Shown here one piece after another: positions 32,470 through 42,011 of a stretch of 64,000 nucleotides of DNA. Source of the stretch: JAUSFM01 sp964343705 (GTDB lineage Archaea > Nanobdellota > Nanobdellia > Woesearchaeales > UBA12501); assembly GCA_964343705.1 (NCBI GenBank), contig CAYFJX010000001.1, positions 186,001 to 250,000 of the forward strand, in the 5' to 3' direction. The notes beneath the pieces are model-generated. The model saw only the letters and a list, made by a program, of their open reading frames with translations, had not been told where the DNA came from and made no database searches. Position numbers and translations under genes: made by a program. The first letter of the stretch is position 1, and each line of letters opens with the position of its first letter.

Positions 32470-33493
32470 TGGTGCACCTTGGCTGCTCGTCGACTGGCTG
32501 CTTGTGTAGTCGTTCTTTGACTGCTGCGTAAATAAGTGGTAGGGCAATAGTTGCGTCACATAACACATCTACATGCGCTCCTTCATCATTCATTTTCCCC
32601 CATGAAACTCCTTCTTGTAAGGGTGCTCCACTACTCCCACCTGGCTCTGGCCGATCAGTTGTGATCTGCACACCATAGGTTGCTGCTGTTGGCGCAAGCT
32701 GCATTGCTTGTTGAATATAATTCTTAGGCACTCCTCCACCGACATAGATAACCCCTGCTTTTTTTGACTCCCATGCAACATCCATTATTTGTTTGAGGTC
32801 TTCAAATGCTTTAGTGTTTGCTTTCTTGCCTTTTGCAAGCTGCCCCCACACCATAAGACCAATGCCTGAATCTGCAAGTGCAGGACAGAAAATAGGAATA
32901 TTTTTTTCAGCGCAGGTTTTAAGAATAGACTGTTCTGCTGGGCATTGAAGCAATGAGCCGACTTTTGCAAGAAAAGCAGGGATGCTTTCAGTTTCACTTA
33001 CGCTTGTAAAGTTTTTTTCAAAAAAATCTTCAAGCCCTTGGTAAATAGTGTTAGGCATAAAACAGTCATACATACGATACACATTTTCTTCATTTAGTTT
33101 TTTGTCATCCGCCTGGGGCCGACCTTTGTGATGATTGTACCCAAGTGCCTCTGCCATGTCATGGGTCAGTGTCGCGCCTGTTGTAACAAACACGTTAATA
33201 TTGCCAGATGCAAGCATGTCAATAATAACCTTCTTCATACCACCTGGAACCATTGCTCCTGCAACACCAAGAAACACTGTGCAGTCCTTGTCAAGAAACA
33301 TTGTTTCAATAACATCAGCTGCTTGAGAAACTCGGCCAGCACCCATCACCGCATTACCCATCTCTTTAACAAGCTGGTTTGCAGTCATTTGATTAGAGAG
33401 AGAAATATGGTGGATGATATTCTTCTTGCATACACCTGAATAGGTACTTGGTGCATGGGCTGTGTTTAGATTACCTGAATGTGAATGTTCCAT
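32462..33493 (-). CDS. dys: Deoxyhypusine synthase
   Basis: The 343-residue enzyme transfers the aminobutyl group of spermidine to a lysine of translation factor aIF5A. It has the family marks FLGVAGAMVPGGMKKV, FVTTGATLTHD, CPALADSGIG, VIYVGGGVPKN and the reactive lysine in LQEGVSWGKMND. The length fits archaeal and eukaryotic enzymes. GGGGGTC precedes the ATG at 33493. The gene confirms an aIF5A pathway and hence an archaeal host. Confidence 0.9.
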   Translation of the reverse strand: MEHSHSGNLNTAHAPSTYSGVCKKNIIHHISLSNQMTANQLVKEMGNAVMGAGRVSQAADVIETMFLDKDCTVFLGVAGAMVPGGMKKVIIDMLASGNINVFVTTGATLTHDMAEALGYNHHKGRPQADDKKLNEENVYRMYDCFMPNTIYQGLEDFFEKNFTSVSETESIPAFLAKVGSLLQCPAEQSILKTCAEKNIPIFCPALADSGIGLMVWGQLAKGKKANTKAFEDLKQIMDVAWESKKAGVIYVGGGVPKNYIQQAMQLAPTAATYGVQITTDRPEPGGSSGAPLQEGVSWGKMNDEGAHVDVLCDATIALPLIYAAVKERLHKQPVDEQPRCTND

Positions 33494-33639
33494 TGTGACC
33501 CCCTGGTGGGACTAGGAAAGACTGGATTTATATATGTTTGTGATTCCTTTAAAAAGGATCAGGGTGTGGAAGGTAATGCCTGCTTAAGATACACAAACTT
33601 TATAAAATTGGTCAAAAATCTGGAGGTTGGTGGTTACAC

Positions 33640-34077
33640 ATGGCAATTATTGGATTTAACTTTACACGAATGCTTATTGAACGGAAAGCGCCTGTAAAAG
33701 GTAAGATTTCAATCAAGAACAACGTTGCGATTAAAAACGTTGAGAAAAAAGAGTTTACCTTTGGTAAGAATAAACAGACTGGTTTACGATTTGTTTTTGA
33801 GTTTGTATGTGAATATGACCCAAAGATCGCAGATATCACGCTTGAAGGAGAAGTTATTGACATTCAAGATGATAAGCGATGCGATACTATTCTTGCAGAA
33901 TGGAAAAAAACTAAGAAACTTGAACCAGCTATGATGTCTAACATTTTAAATCAGGTTCTTAGCAAGGCTAATATTCAAGCATTGATTCTTAGTAAGGATA
34001 TGGGCTTGCCTCCTCCAATTCCAATGCCTAAAGTAAATGTTAAGGCTGGTGGCGAACCTACTCCAAAAAAGAAGTAG
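33640..34077 (+). CDS. Conserved-looking small beta protein, 145 residues
   Basis: The first 90 residues alternate short strands and charged turns (MAIIGFNFTRMLIERKAPV, KGKISIKNNVAIKNVEK, TGLRFVFEFVCEYDPKIA). A helical block (EPAMMSNILNQVLSKANIQ) and a Pro-, Gly- and Lys-rich tail (GLPPPIPMPKVNV) follow. The pattern recalls small beta-barrel, SecB-like archaeal proteins, but I do not recognise it with confidence. AACTTTATAAAA at about 33597-33608 is a likely TATA box, and GGAGGTTGG lies upstream of the ATG. The palindrome TCCTTTAAAAAGGA (about 33545) is just upstream. Confidence 0.6.
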   Translation: MAIIGFNFTRMLIERKAPVKGKISIKNNVAIKNVEKKEFTFGKNKQTGLRFVFEFVCEYDPKIADITLEGEVIDIQDDKRCDTILAEWKKTKKLEPAMMSNILNQVLSKANIQALILSKDMGLPPPIPMPKVNVKAGGEPTPKKK

Positions 34078-34127
34078 ACGCAAGTAAGGCCACAAACTAT
34101 TTATACACTTTTCTTTGCTAGTACTGT

Positions 34128-35291
34128 ATGAACTACTTGAAAAGAGTGTGGCAAAAGATTAGTCCAGGTAAGTCATCAAAAAATCTTGAGAGGGTTCTTA
34201 TTCTTACGTCTTCATTTGGTGGCTGTGGAGGGTGTGAAATCATTTCCAAAAGCATTGCATTGGGGCTTCAAAAATTACAGATTAGTGTTGATGTGATTAC
34301 GCATGCGCCAGAGTATAGTTTTAATTATCGTAAAAACGGGAAGTGGACAATGCATGAAACAGTGGAAGAATTGTTACTTTTGTTAGAACACTATTCAATT
34401 GTACACATTCATACAACGTGGTTTGCACAAGCGTGGAAAGGAGGCCTACCTAAAATCCTGAAAAAAACAAGATGCCCCATGGTGTATTCATGCCATAGTT
34501 TGTCATTGGCACAAGAAGTCCCTTGGAGAGAAACGAGAGAAACAATGACAAAGGCTCAGGAAGAAATAATGGAGCAAGCCGATGCGGTAATACATATGAC
34601 CCCCTCAGGAGAAGAACTGGCCAAGGCACACTATCCAAAGTTCAGTGATAAAACAGTGGTTATACCCAATGGCATTACACTTCCTGTTGATAAAGACAAG
34701 AATAAAGTGAAAGAAATACGAGCAGAGCTCTGTCCAAAAAATGAGTTCTTGCTCCTGTATGCTGGACGTGTGATAAGAGAAAAAGGGGTTTTTGAATTAG
34801 TTGATGCATACAATAAACTACGGCAAAAATATGATGTCTCCATGGTCTTGGTTGGTGCGGGGTATGCATGGCATGAAATTAAAAAAAGAATCAAGGGCGT
34901 AGATGGGCTTATGCTTCTTGGCTCGCAAGAACCAGAAAAACTATCACAGTATTATCATGCTGCTGACGCAGTGGTAATCCCGAGTTACACTGAGTCTTTT
35001 TGTTTGGTTGCTGCAGAAGCAATGGCACACAATACACCAGTGCTTATTACAAAAACAAGTGGGCCAACAGAAGCATATTTTCTTAATGACCAAACACAAC
35101 GGCTTGCGATCCCAATAGAAGAAACAAAAAGTGCAACAGCCATTGTTAATGCTTTTGAATACCTACAGAAAAACAAAAAGGAAGTTACTGCAATACAAGA
35201 ACGTGCTCTCAGCCATGTACGGAAGCAATATCCTGCTCAACGAATGGTTTCTCGTACAAAAGAGTTGTATGAACAACTAATTAGAAACTAG
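34128..35291 (+). CDS. Glycosyltransferase family 4
   Basis: The 387-residue GT-B protein has the N-terminal SFGGCGGCEIISKSIALGL loop, TPSGEELAK, LLYAGRVIREKGVFELVDAY and the C-terminal nucleotide-sugar site VIPSYTESFCLVAAEAMAH, whose ExxxxxxxE pair is typical of GT4. It adds a sugar to an unknown acceptor in glycan assembly. TTATACACTT lies about 25-30 nt before the ATG. Its convergent neighbour is another GT4 enzyme, separated by 1 nt. Confidence 0.85.
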   Translation: MNYLKRVWQKISPGKSSKNLERVLILTSSFGGCGGCEIISKSIALGLQKLQISVDVITHAPEYSFNYRKNGKWTMHETVEELLLLLEHYSIVHIHTTWFAQAWKGGLPKILKKTRCPMVYSCHSLSLAQEVPWRETRETMTKAQEEIMEQADAVIHMTPSGEELAKAHYPKFSDKTVVIPNGITLPVDKDKNKVKEIRAELCPKNEFLLLYAGRVIREKGVFELVDAYNKLRQKYDVSMVLVGAGYAWHEIKKRIKGVDGLMLLGSQEPEKLSQYYHAADAVVIPSYTESFCLVAAEAMAHNTPVLITKTSGPTEAYFLNDQTQRLAIPIEETKSATAIVNAFEYLQKNKKEVTAIQERALSHVRKQYPAQRMVSRTKELYEQLIRN

Positions 35292-35292
35292 A

Positions 35293-37527
35293 TCAGAATT
35301 TCAACAATTCAGGTGTAAACGTGTATGTACTAAAGCATTGGATGGCTGCATTTAACAGACGATCTTCCATTTTTGAGTCTTTATAGTGTGCGCCTTGTGC
35401 TTTTGCATAATATGAAGAACCTAATGCAAAACAAATAAGAGGTGATGGGCCTCCAAATTTTCCTTGTTGTATAGCCCTACCAAATTCTGAGCGAACCATT
35501 CCTAGATCAAGACCTATACGTCGAGCATGGAAGTAAGCATTACCCATGAATTGACCTGCTTCTTCACCCATTGTTCCTTGGTGAGCAGCATTAAAGTCAA
35601 TACCATACTTGTTCCCATCTGTAGAATAGAACAAGTGAATAGGACTAAAATCACCCGTTGTCAAGGCAACTGGTGCGTTAAGTTCATATCTTTTCCAGTA
35701 CTTCTTCAGAGCCTTTACAGCTTGTGCATGTTTAGGATTATGGTTAGGACGTCTTGCCTTAAAGGCAAAGTATCTACTTGGTGTTTTTGCATATAATGCT
35801 GTTCTCCCAACTGTTATGTGAGATGGTGCAGCAACAGGACCTTGGAATGCTTTTAACCATTCATCCGCGTCTGCTAAGAACTGACGAAATGATAATGCAC
35901 CCGATTGTAATGCTTCAAGAGCATCCTGGCCAAAGACTCGTTCTTGTACCATAAGATTTGTACCGACATCATAAAGGAAAAGTCGGGGTGTTCTATATTC
36001 ACCTTCATTCATATGTGTAACAGTAGCTAGTGCTGCTGCTTCTAAGGCAAGCGCTCCTGCTGCCATCTCATTATGTGCTTGTTTTGCAACAAGTCCAGGA
36101 ACTTCAAAACCTGGTGTTTGATAGAAGTGGATTCTATTTGATCCCTTTTTCATTTCCCTTTCTTTAGCTGCTCCTGGAGCAAGTGCAAGAATTGCTTCAT
36201 TAACTGATAATCCTGGGGGAATCCGTACTGGCATAACCCCTGGAGTGGTTGAAGGTCTTTTTATTGTTTTTCTTGAAGGACGTGTTTTTGGTGGTGCTGG
36301 AGGAATAGAAACAAATGGTGCCCCTCCAATTACAGCGTCATAAACTGCAAGGTGTCCTTCGACACATGCTTCAAGAGAATACTGAGTTGTTACCTTTTGT
36401 CGTATTCGTTCCGCTTTTCGGCGTTCTGATTCTGGATTAATAACTACTTCTGCCATGGCACGAGCAATACCATCAACATCTCCTGGCTCAACTCCACGTG
36501 CATATTGTGGTGTTACAAACAAGTCATGTGGCGCGTCAACATCACTGATGATAACTGGAGTTCCAATAAGCATTGCTTCAAGTGCTGCAATACCAAAAGA
36601 CTCAGTGTATGACGCCATTGTTAAAGGACCAAAAGCACCATTTGCTGCTGCAGTAAAATACGCTGCAACATCTGCTTTATTATCAATTCGTCCTTCCATG
36701 TGAACATCACGACGGAATCGAGGATCAAGGTTATCTGTAACAAGTTGTTCATGCCCACCTTTGTTATCCCCAACAAGAACAAGAGCCGCATCAAGACCAT
36801 AAAGTGCCCTCATACAATTGTATGCTTTAACTACTGTGTCCACTCCTTTTTCATATGAAAATCTTCCAACATAGAGAGCAATAGGTTTTGGACCAAATTT
36901 TCTTTTAAGAGCTGCTGCTTTTGCAATAACACCTTGGTTTTCAAAATATTTTCCAAAATCAGTAGCAATAGGAATAACTGCTGTTTTTGCAGGAACATCT
37001 GCAGGATAAAATTTGCCCATAGTTTGGCGCATCCAGTCAGAGTGTACAATGATTGCATCAGCATCACTAAACATTCTTGTTTGGGCACGAGTATTCCTCT
37101 CAATAAATTCTTGAGCTTCCTTTATAAGCCTAGGATTTCCTGATTCTAGTTTAGCTTTAAGAGTCACCCAAGGTTCTACTGGTTTAGATAAACCAACATA
37201 TGCTTGAATTGAGTGTGCTGTATGTACTAATGGTGCATTGGTCCTTTTTTGAACCTGGGCTAACTGTGTTGGGTTAAGTGCAGTACTATGCATGTGAACT
37301 ACATCATAATCTGATGCAAGAGAACTTATAAGCGCGTCAATAGTTGGAAAAACTCTAACTTGGCCATTTGCATACCTCATTCGTGGTCTGCCTTTTTTAG
37401 GCAGTGTGTAATGGAAAACATCATGTTCATGACCAGCAGCATCAATACCTTGAGAAAGTAATCGCACTACTTCAGTAGCTCCTCCTAATCCTGCCCAGCT
37501 GCCAGTTAATATTTTTGTCATAAGCAT
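35293..37527 (-). CDS. GT4 glycosyltransferase fused to a kinase-like (APH-type) domain
   Basis: The 744 residues begin with a GT4 domain (GSWAGLGGATEVVRLLSQ, ALYVGRFSYEKGVDTVVKAY, SYTESFGIAALEAMLIGTP). A Pro/Thr/Arg linker follows (about 420-450). The C-terminal 290 residues resemble the aminoglycoside-phosphotransferase fold, with LTTGDFSPIHLF in the position of the catalytic HGDxxxxN loop and YGIDFNAAHQ as the metal Asp; the usual His before GD is Thr. A sugar kinase that feeds the transferase is one reading. The start at 37527 is preferred because GGTGG lies upstream; the ATG at 37521 is equally possible. Confidence 0.72.
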   Translation of the reverse strand: MLMTKILTGSWAGLGGATEVVRLLSQGIDAAGHEHDVFHYTLPKKGRPRMRYANGQVRVFPTIDALISSLASDYDVVHMHSTALNPTQLAQVQKRTNAPLVHTAHSIQAYVGLSKPVEPWVTLKAKLESGNPRLIKEAQEFIERNTRAQTRMFSDADAIIVHSDWMRQTMGKFYPADVPAKTAVIPIATDFGKYFENQGVIAKAAALKRKFGPKPIALYVGRFSYEKGVDTVVKAYNCMRALYGLDAALVLVGDNKGGHEQLVTDNLDPRFRRDVHMEGRIDNKADVAAYFTAAANGAFGPLTMASYTESFGIAALEAMLIGTPVIISDVDAPHDLFVTPQYARGVEPGDVDGIARAMAEVVINPESERRKAERIRQKVTTQYSLEACVEGHLAVYDAVIGGAPFVSIPPAPPKTRPSRKTIKRPSTTPGVMPVRIPPGLSVNEAILALAPGAAKEREMKKGSNRIHFYQTPGFEVPGLVAKQAHNEMAAGALALEAAALATVTHMNEGEYRTPRLFLYDVGTNLMVQERVFGQDALEALQSGALSFRQFLADADEWLKAFQGPVAAPSHITVGRTALYAKTPSRYFAFKARRPNHNPKHAQAVKALKKYWKRYELNAPVALTTGDFSPIHLFYSTDGNKYGIDFNAAHQGTMGEEAGQFMGNAYFHARRIGLDLGMVRSEFGRAIQQGKFGGPSPLICFALGSSYYAKAQGAHYKDSKMEDRLLNAAIQCFSTYTFTPELLKF

Positions 37528-37632
37528 CCCAAAAGAACCACCTTTGCACCTCTTTGTGATCCTTTCAGAGATAAGTATTGAGAGCTCATATATAAATCTT
37601 CCCATCTATACCACCGATAAGGAGTAAAAAAA

Positions 37633-37646
37633 GAAAGGTTTATATA
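37633..37646 (+). promoter_or_regulatory. BRE/TATA promoter for the methyltransferase gene
   Basis: GAAAGGTTTATATA lies 72 nt before the ATG at 37718, predicting a leader of about 45 nt that contains the strong ribosome site AAGGAGG. The leader contrasts with the leaderless gene at 19202, which has the same promoter. Confidence 0.7.
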
Positions 37647-37717
37647 GGAGAGAGGCTTTCTTATTGAAAAAGCTTAAAAAAACACTTACAAAACACCTAA
37701 TAAGGAGGCATATCACA

Positions 37718-38815
37718 ATGAAAAGACTTTTTTCCCCTGTACCACAAGAAGAATTAGATAGAATAGCACAACAAGTTTTTGAGCAAAGCCGCATTGTTAT
37801 TGGTGACCAGTTTGTAGGTGCAGGGCGTAATTATAGTGATAGAGGAACCCCAGGATATGTAGATAACCTTCTTGATATTGAGGGAGTTGATGTAAAAAGA
37901 GCTTTGAGAGAAGCACAAAAAGCACACCCTGATAGGCAAGTCCAATACTGGGATGTTGGTTGTGCAAATGGAAAAGCAATGGTTGACATGCTTCGGTTTG
38001 CAGCTCACCACCTTGGAATTGATGTTCTGGGCACTGGCTTTGCAGCTATCCCAAAAGAGTTTATTTCTAACCCCCCAACAAAAAGTGGTGTTTTTAGACC
38101 AAATGGAGCTTTTATTTATCACATGTTTACAAGCACCGATAGACATGGAGCTACTGAAGATGTAACTGCTCGTTTTAGAACAGGAGACATACACAGAATT
38201 CAAGCAGACATAACACGACCAGATGTTGTAGCTTCAATGGCATGCATAAAATACTCACATAATCCATGGCACATGTTTGCAGATTTACTTCGAAGAGTGC
38301 AACCCGATGGAAGAGTATACATTGGTCACCTTGTAGATGGGACTGGAAAAGTAACTAGCAAATCACCTATTTATACTATTGATCGCAAGGAAATAACACC
38401 AAGACAATACACTGATGCTTTGATGGAATTAAACCCTGGGTTACAAATTGTAGCAAATGAAGATACCCAACGAAGAGTTCCAAACCAAGATGGACAACTT
38501 GTTCGAAATACACAAAAATTCTATGCTGGAGACAAGGCACTTAATGCGTACCGTGCAAAACTTGTTGCACAACGAAGAGGTGCTAGAACACCTGCAGAGA
38601 AAGCAAGTATTGACGAGAAACTTAAGGAAGTATCAGGGAATGGTTTCTTTAATGTGTCAGTTGCAAAGAATGGTTTAGATGATGTGTTCTTTGGACTTGT
38701 ATACGCAGGCCACCAAAAAGATGCAAGAGGCGGTGTTCACACACGCTACTTGTTTGTTCCTGACCGAGCAAAGTTTGACAAGGTTGTGAACCAAAAAGGA
38801 TACGTACCTGTATAA
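37718..38815 (+). CDS. SAM-dependent methyltransferase-like protein
   Basis: The 365-residue protein has motif I QYWDVGCANGKAMVDML, an acidic second-strand region (GIDVLGTGFAA) and a later SMACIKYSHNP with FADLLRRVQPDGRVYIGHL, as in class I methyltransferases. A long C-terminal part (from about residue 215) has no recognised homologue. AAGGAGG sits 9 nt before the ATG at 37718, which fixes the start over the one at 37664. It may modify a glycan made by the neighbouring transferases; this is inference. Confidence 0.7.
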   Translation: MKRLFSPVPQEELDRIAQQVFEQSRIVIGDQFVGAGRNYSDRGTPGYVDNLLDIEGVDVKRALREAQKAHPDRQVQYWDVGCANGKAMVDMLRFAAHHLGIDVLGTGFAAIPKEFISNPPTKSGVFRPNGAFIYHMFTSTDRHGATEDVTARFRTGDIHRIQADITRPDVVASMACIKYSHNPWHMFADLLRRVQPDGRVYIGHLVDGTGKVTSKSPIYTIDRKEITPRQYTDALMELNPGLQIVANEDTQRRVPNQDGQLVRNTQKFYAGDKALNAYRAKLVAQRRGARTPAEKASIDEKLKEVSGNGFFNVSVAKNGLDDVFFGLVYAGHQKDARGGVHTRYLFVPDRAKFDKVVNQKGYVPV

Positions 38816-38873
38816 ACATTTTGTACTTTTTTCTAATTTCTTTTAAAGAAATTTAAGAATCCTAATAATAAAC
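38816..38873. terminator. Shared terminator region of convergent genes
   Basis: The 58-nt gap holds T-runs in both directions and the near-palindrome AATTTCTTTTAAAGAAATT (about 38838-38856). T-rich tracts end archaeal transcripts, so it probably serves both the methyltransferase gene and the TPR operon. Confidence 0.45.
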
Positions 38874-40721
38874 TTAACTTGAAACTGCAGTTAAACGACG
38901 TTCTACATTCACATTGCCAGGATCATGCTTTAGATAGTCTTGATATGCCTCACGTGCCAAATAATTTTCTCCAAGTTCCTGGTGTGATTTTCCAAGAAGT
39001 AATGCTGCAGTTTTAAGTACACGTTCATTACCTGCTCGCTGAGCAATAATTTGAGCATTCAAACCATGATATAATACTGACTCAAAGTCTCCAGTCTTAA
39101 ACGCTCGTCGAGCATGTGCAAGGTGTGTTGAAGGATCATAACCAGCAGTCACACTGTATGCTTCTTCCATCAACGTATCTGTTAACTGTGTTAAAACTGA
39201 GTGTGATTTCACTCTGCCTAGTCGTTCCCATTTACTATTCAATTTGTCACGAATTGCCCCAGAGGATGTGCCTTTGTCAAACACTGCTTTAACAACCCGT
39301 GCAATAGTTGGAATATCACGATGTCGTGTATACCCTCTTTCAAGAGCGTCATTATTTCCTTCAAGAATTTTTTCAATGCGATATTGTGATGATTCTGGAG
39401 AATACACATCTTCAGTAACACGCTCTGCTAGTGCTTTTGCTTTTTTTCGATCTTTTACAATGCCATGGTCAAGCATTGCCATGATTGCATCGTACCGTGC
39501 TCTTCTGAAAGTAGGACTGCGTTTAAAGATAGTATGGAATTCTTGTGCCATCCCCATTGAAGAATAATCTTCAAATCCTTCTTTGATTAAATCTGCATAA
39601 TATTCACGTAGTGTAAGTTGTATTTTACGTGCTTCAAGACGGTCATCGCCTCCACGTCGGGAAATCTCTACTTCTAGCTCGCTGATTGCATCTGTTTTTC
39701 TATTAAGTTTTTCAAGCACACCAATGTATGCCATACGTGTAGCACTTTGACTTGGATCAGTGTCAAGAATCAAACGGTATATTTGAGCTGCACCACCAGC
39801 TAAGCCTTCTTGTGCCCACGCACGTGCAGTAGCAGTAAGTGTATCTAACACCCATTGATCTTCATTTATTTTATATTGCTCCAAGAGACTTTCTACTAGT
39901 GGCCCAATAGGTGTTTTTTCTAAACCCCCTTTCATTGCTTCAGTAACTTTACCTGCTTGTGAACGTACAAGTTGCTCTGCAGCGTCAAGAGCTGATTGCA
40001 TCCCGGCTTGTTCACGTGCTGCGTTTTCACGAGTAGCTTTTAATGTTCTTCGTACTGCCGCTGTTGCTGTATTTGCTTCTTCAAGACTCTTTTCTGCAGC
40101 CTGTGCACGAGCTGCTTCACGCCTTCGCGCTTCTTCAGTTGTTTGATAATCTCTTTGGAATGTTCGAGCAGCTTCCTCTGCAGCTTGTCGCAACTCATCA
40201 GCTCTTTCAGTAGCTTCCTTCATTGTTTCATACATCCTTTGATAATGGCTTGATTCACTCTGAGCTTCTCGTAATTCTCTCTCTAATTCTCGAACACGTC
40301 CTGAGCCTGAGTGTACTGGCTGACCATCAAGCGCAGCGTCTAATTGTGTATTAAGATCTGTAACTTGTTCCTCAAGACCCTTTATTACAATGTCCAAACC
40401 CCCCACAAACTGACCTAGTTGTGTTTCATCCATTCCCATGAATGTACCGTATCCTTCAACCCATGCACGAAGTTGAGCTGGGTTAGTGTCATGTGCATCC
40501 TCAATTTGACCATAGGCAACATGCATTGCTTTTACTAACTCATCAGCTTCAAGTCCAAACTGCTCAGTATAGTCTTGTCCCCTACCCTGATCTGAATTAA
40601 GTTCACGTACAAAGTACCTGTACAGTTTTTTGATAAAAGGAAAAAGATTCCCATTATCTAAAAGTGTTTGAAGCTCACGCCGATCAACAGGAAACGTATA
40701 GAATGGATTTACATCTGCCAT
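38874..40721 (-). CDS. Coiled-coil and TPR protein of the PP2C-vWA operon
   Basis: The 615-residue soluble protein opens with a helical domain (1-130), followed by a long coiled coil (about 130-270, rich in E, R, A and Q: REAQSESSHYQRMYETMKEA). Helical repeats cover the C-terminal half. The last 45 residues (LGKSHQELGENYLAREAYQD, YLKHDPGN) closely resemble the C-terminus of the PP2C protein (QALGENNAAKASYENYLEHD), so both carry a related TPR end. GAGGT precedes the ATG. It is third in an operon 25 nt after the vWA gene, and likely a scaffold or partner. Confidence 0.7.
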   Translation of the reverse strand: MADVNPFYTFPVDRRELQTLLDNGNLFPFIKKLYRYFVRELNSDQGRGQDYTEQFGLEADELVKAMHVAYGQIEDAHDTNPAQLRAWVEGYGTFMGMDETQLGQFVGGLDIVIKGLEEQVTDLNTQLDAALDGQPVHSGSGRVRELERELREAQSESSHYQRMYETMKEATERADELRQAAEEAARTFQRDYQTTEEARRREAARAQAAEKSLEEANTATAAVRRTLKATRENAAREQAGMQSALDAAEQLVRSQAGKVTEAMKGGLEKTPIGPLVESLLEQYKINEDQWVLDTLTATARAWAQEGLAGGAAQIYRLILDTDPSQSATRMAYIGVLEKLNRKTDAISELEVEISRRGGDDRLEARKIQLTLREYYADLIKEGFEDYSSMGMAQEFHTIFKRSPTFRRARYDAIMAMLDHGIVKDRKKAKALAERVTEDVYSPESSQYRIEKILEGNNDALERGYTRHRDIPTIARVVKAVFDKGTSSGAIRDKLNSKWERLGRVKSHSVLTQLTDTLMEEAYSVTAGYDPSTHLAHARRAFKTGDFESVLYHGLNAQIIAQRAGNERVLKTAALLLGKSHQELGENYLAREAYQDYLKHDPGNVNVERRLTAVSS

Positions 40722-40746
40722 GGTAGTACCTCAAAAAAAAGAAAAA

Positions 40747-41967
40747 TTATTGGCCTCCTTGTGGTGTGCCACCACGATACGCAGCAATCTGGCCTCCTGC
40801 AGGAAGCAGTTTTTGTACTTGCGCTGCTGCATGGGAACCATCTTCTCGTTCCACTTTAGCAACATACTGTATTGCTGAAGCAAGTCCACGTCCAGATTCA
40901 ATTAGTCCACCAAGAAGTTTTGGCATAGCTTGAGTCATACCACCAAGTTTAACATAGTGTTCTCCTGGTTTTTCAGGGTCAATACAGATTTGTTTTGCAA
41001 CTTGGGACCAGATCTCATTACCAAAATGACCTTCACAGTCTACAAGATAGAACTGACCTCCTTTCATCGAGGAGTATCGTTTTGCTGCGTCAAGAGTTGT
41101 TTTCCAATTAACATTCTTATAACACCCTTTATCATGGTTGTCAGCAAAGTATTGGAGTACTCGACGTACAAGTGCTGCTGGAGCATCTCGCATGTGAGGT
41201 GCCATTGCGCGTTGCATAGGCTTGCTATCATCCCAACCCCAATTGTATAATGCATCATCATGAGTTTTAATCTGAGCATGTATATCATCAAGGCTGAACT
41301 TTCTAATAATCTCGTTCAACCGAGGATTTTCCACATCTGTTGCCAAAGCATCTAATTGCCCATGCATAGGAGTTTCCATACAGTATACAATAACACGTTT
41401 GACTGTTTTTCCTTCATACTCTGGATGTGGTTCCACGTCTGATCTTCGTATTGCATTCACCACTTCTTTTAATGCACACTCACCGTTTTCAACCCAATCT
41501 TGATTAAGATGAGGGTCATCATCAGTTAAATCAACAAGCTGACTCTCAAGCGCATGTGTCATCTCGGTTTTGCTTTGTGTTAAAGGCGTGAGGGGTGCCA
41601 TGTTAACACCTAGTACCTCATCACTTCCATGGTCATAAAATGCTACAACAGAAACACGAGTGTATGCACCATCTCGGAAGATAGTGTCTCCAAGAGCACC
41701 TACATGATCTCGGACTTCACTGATAGTGTTAAACATACTTCCTGTTGCGTCAGAAACAAAATATACTTCAAGCACTGTTGATTTTTCTTCTTCATGTGCA
41801 GCTTCTTCATGTTTTCCTTCTGAAAGAAGTCGTCGTGATGTTTCAGTACCACCTTGCATTCTTCCTAGTAACTGGTTAATTGTATCAGCGGAGCTTCCAC
41901 CAAGTTTTTTTCCTTCTGTAGCAGCTCGTGCTCGTGCTTGTAATTGTTTTAACTTTTCTGGATCCAT
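40747..41967 (-). CDS. von Willebrand A domain protein
   Basis: The 406 residues hold a helical N-terminus and a vWA domain whose MIDAS begins EVYFVSDATGSMFN (D-x-T-G-S at about 73-77, close to the consensus DxSxS). Inserts follow (NWGWDDSKPMQRAM, NVNWKTTLDAAKRYS). The C-terminal tail is Gln/Gly-rich. Such domains bind partners through a metal ion. The start at 41967 has GAGGAAG 6-7 nt upstream; the ATG at 42009 lies before it. It sits between the PP2C and TPR genes with short gaps (44 and 25 nt). Confidence 0.78.
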   Translation of the reverse strand: MDPEKLKQLQARARAATEGKKLGGSSADTINQLLGRMQGGTETSRRLLSEGKHEEAAHEEEKSTVLEVYFVSDATGSMFNTISEVRDHVGALGDTIFRDGAYTRVSVVAFYDHGSDEVLGVNMAPLTPLTQSKTEMTHALESQLVDLTDDDPHLNQDWVENGECALKEVVNAIRRSDVEPHPEYEGKTVKRVIVYCMETPMHGQLDALATDVENPRLNEIIRKFSLDDIHAQIKTHDDALYNWGWDDSKPMQRAMAPHMRDAPAALVRRVLQYFADNHDKGCYKNVNWKTTLDAAKRYSSMKGGQFYLVDCEGHFGNEIWSQVAKQICIDPEKPGEHYVKLGGMTQAMPKLLGGLIESGRGLASAIQYVAKVEREDGSHAAAQVQKLLPAGGQIAAYRGGTPQGGQ

Positions 41968-42011
41968 TTTGTTCTTCCTCGTAATGTTTCTTGTATTTTT
42001 TCTATGCAACC

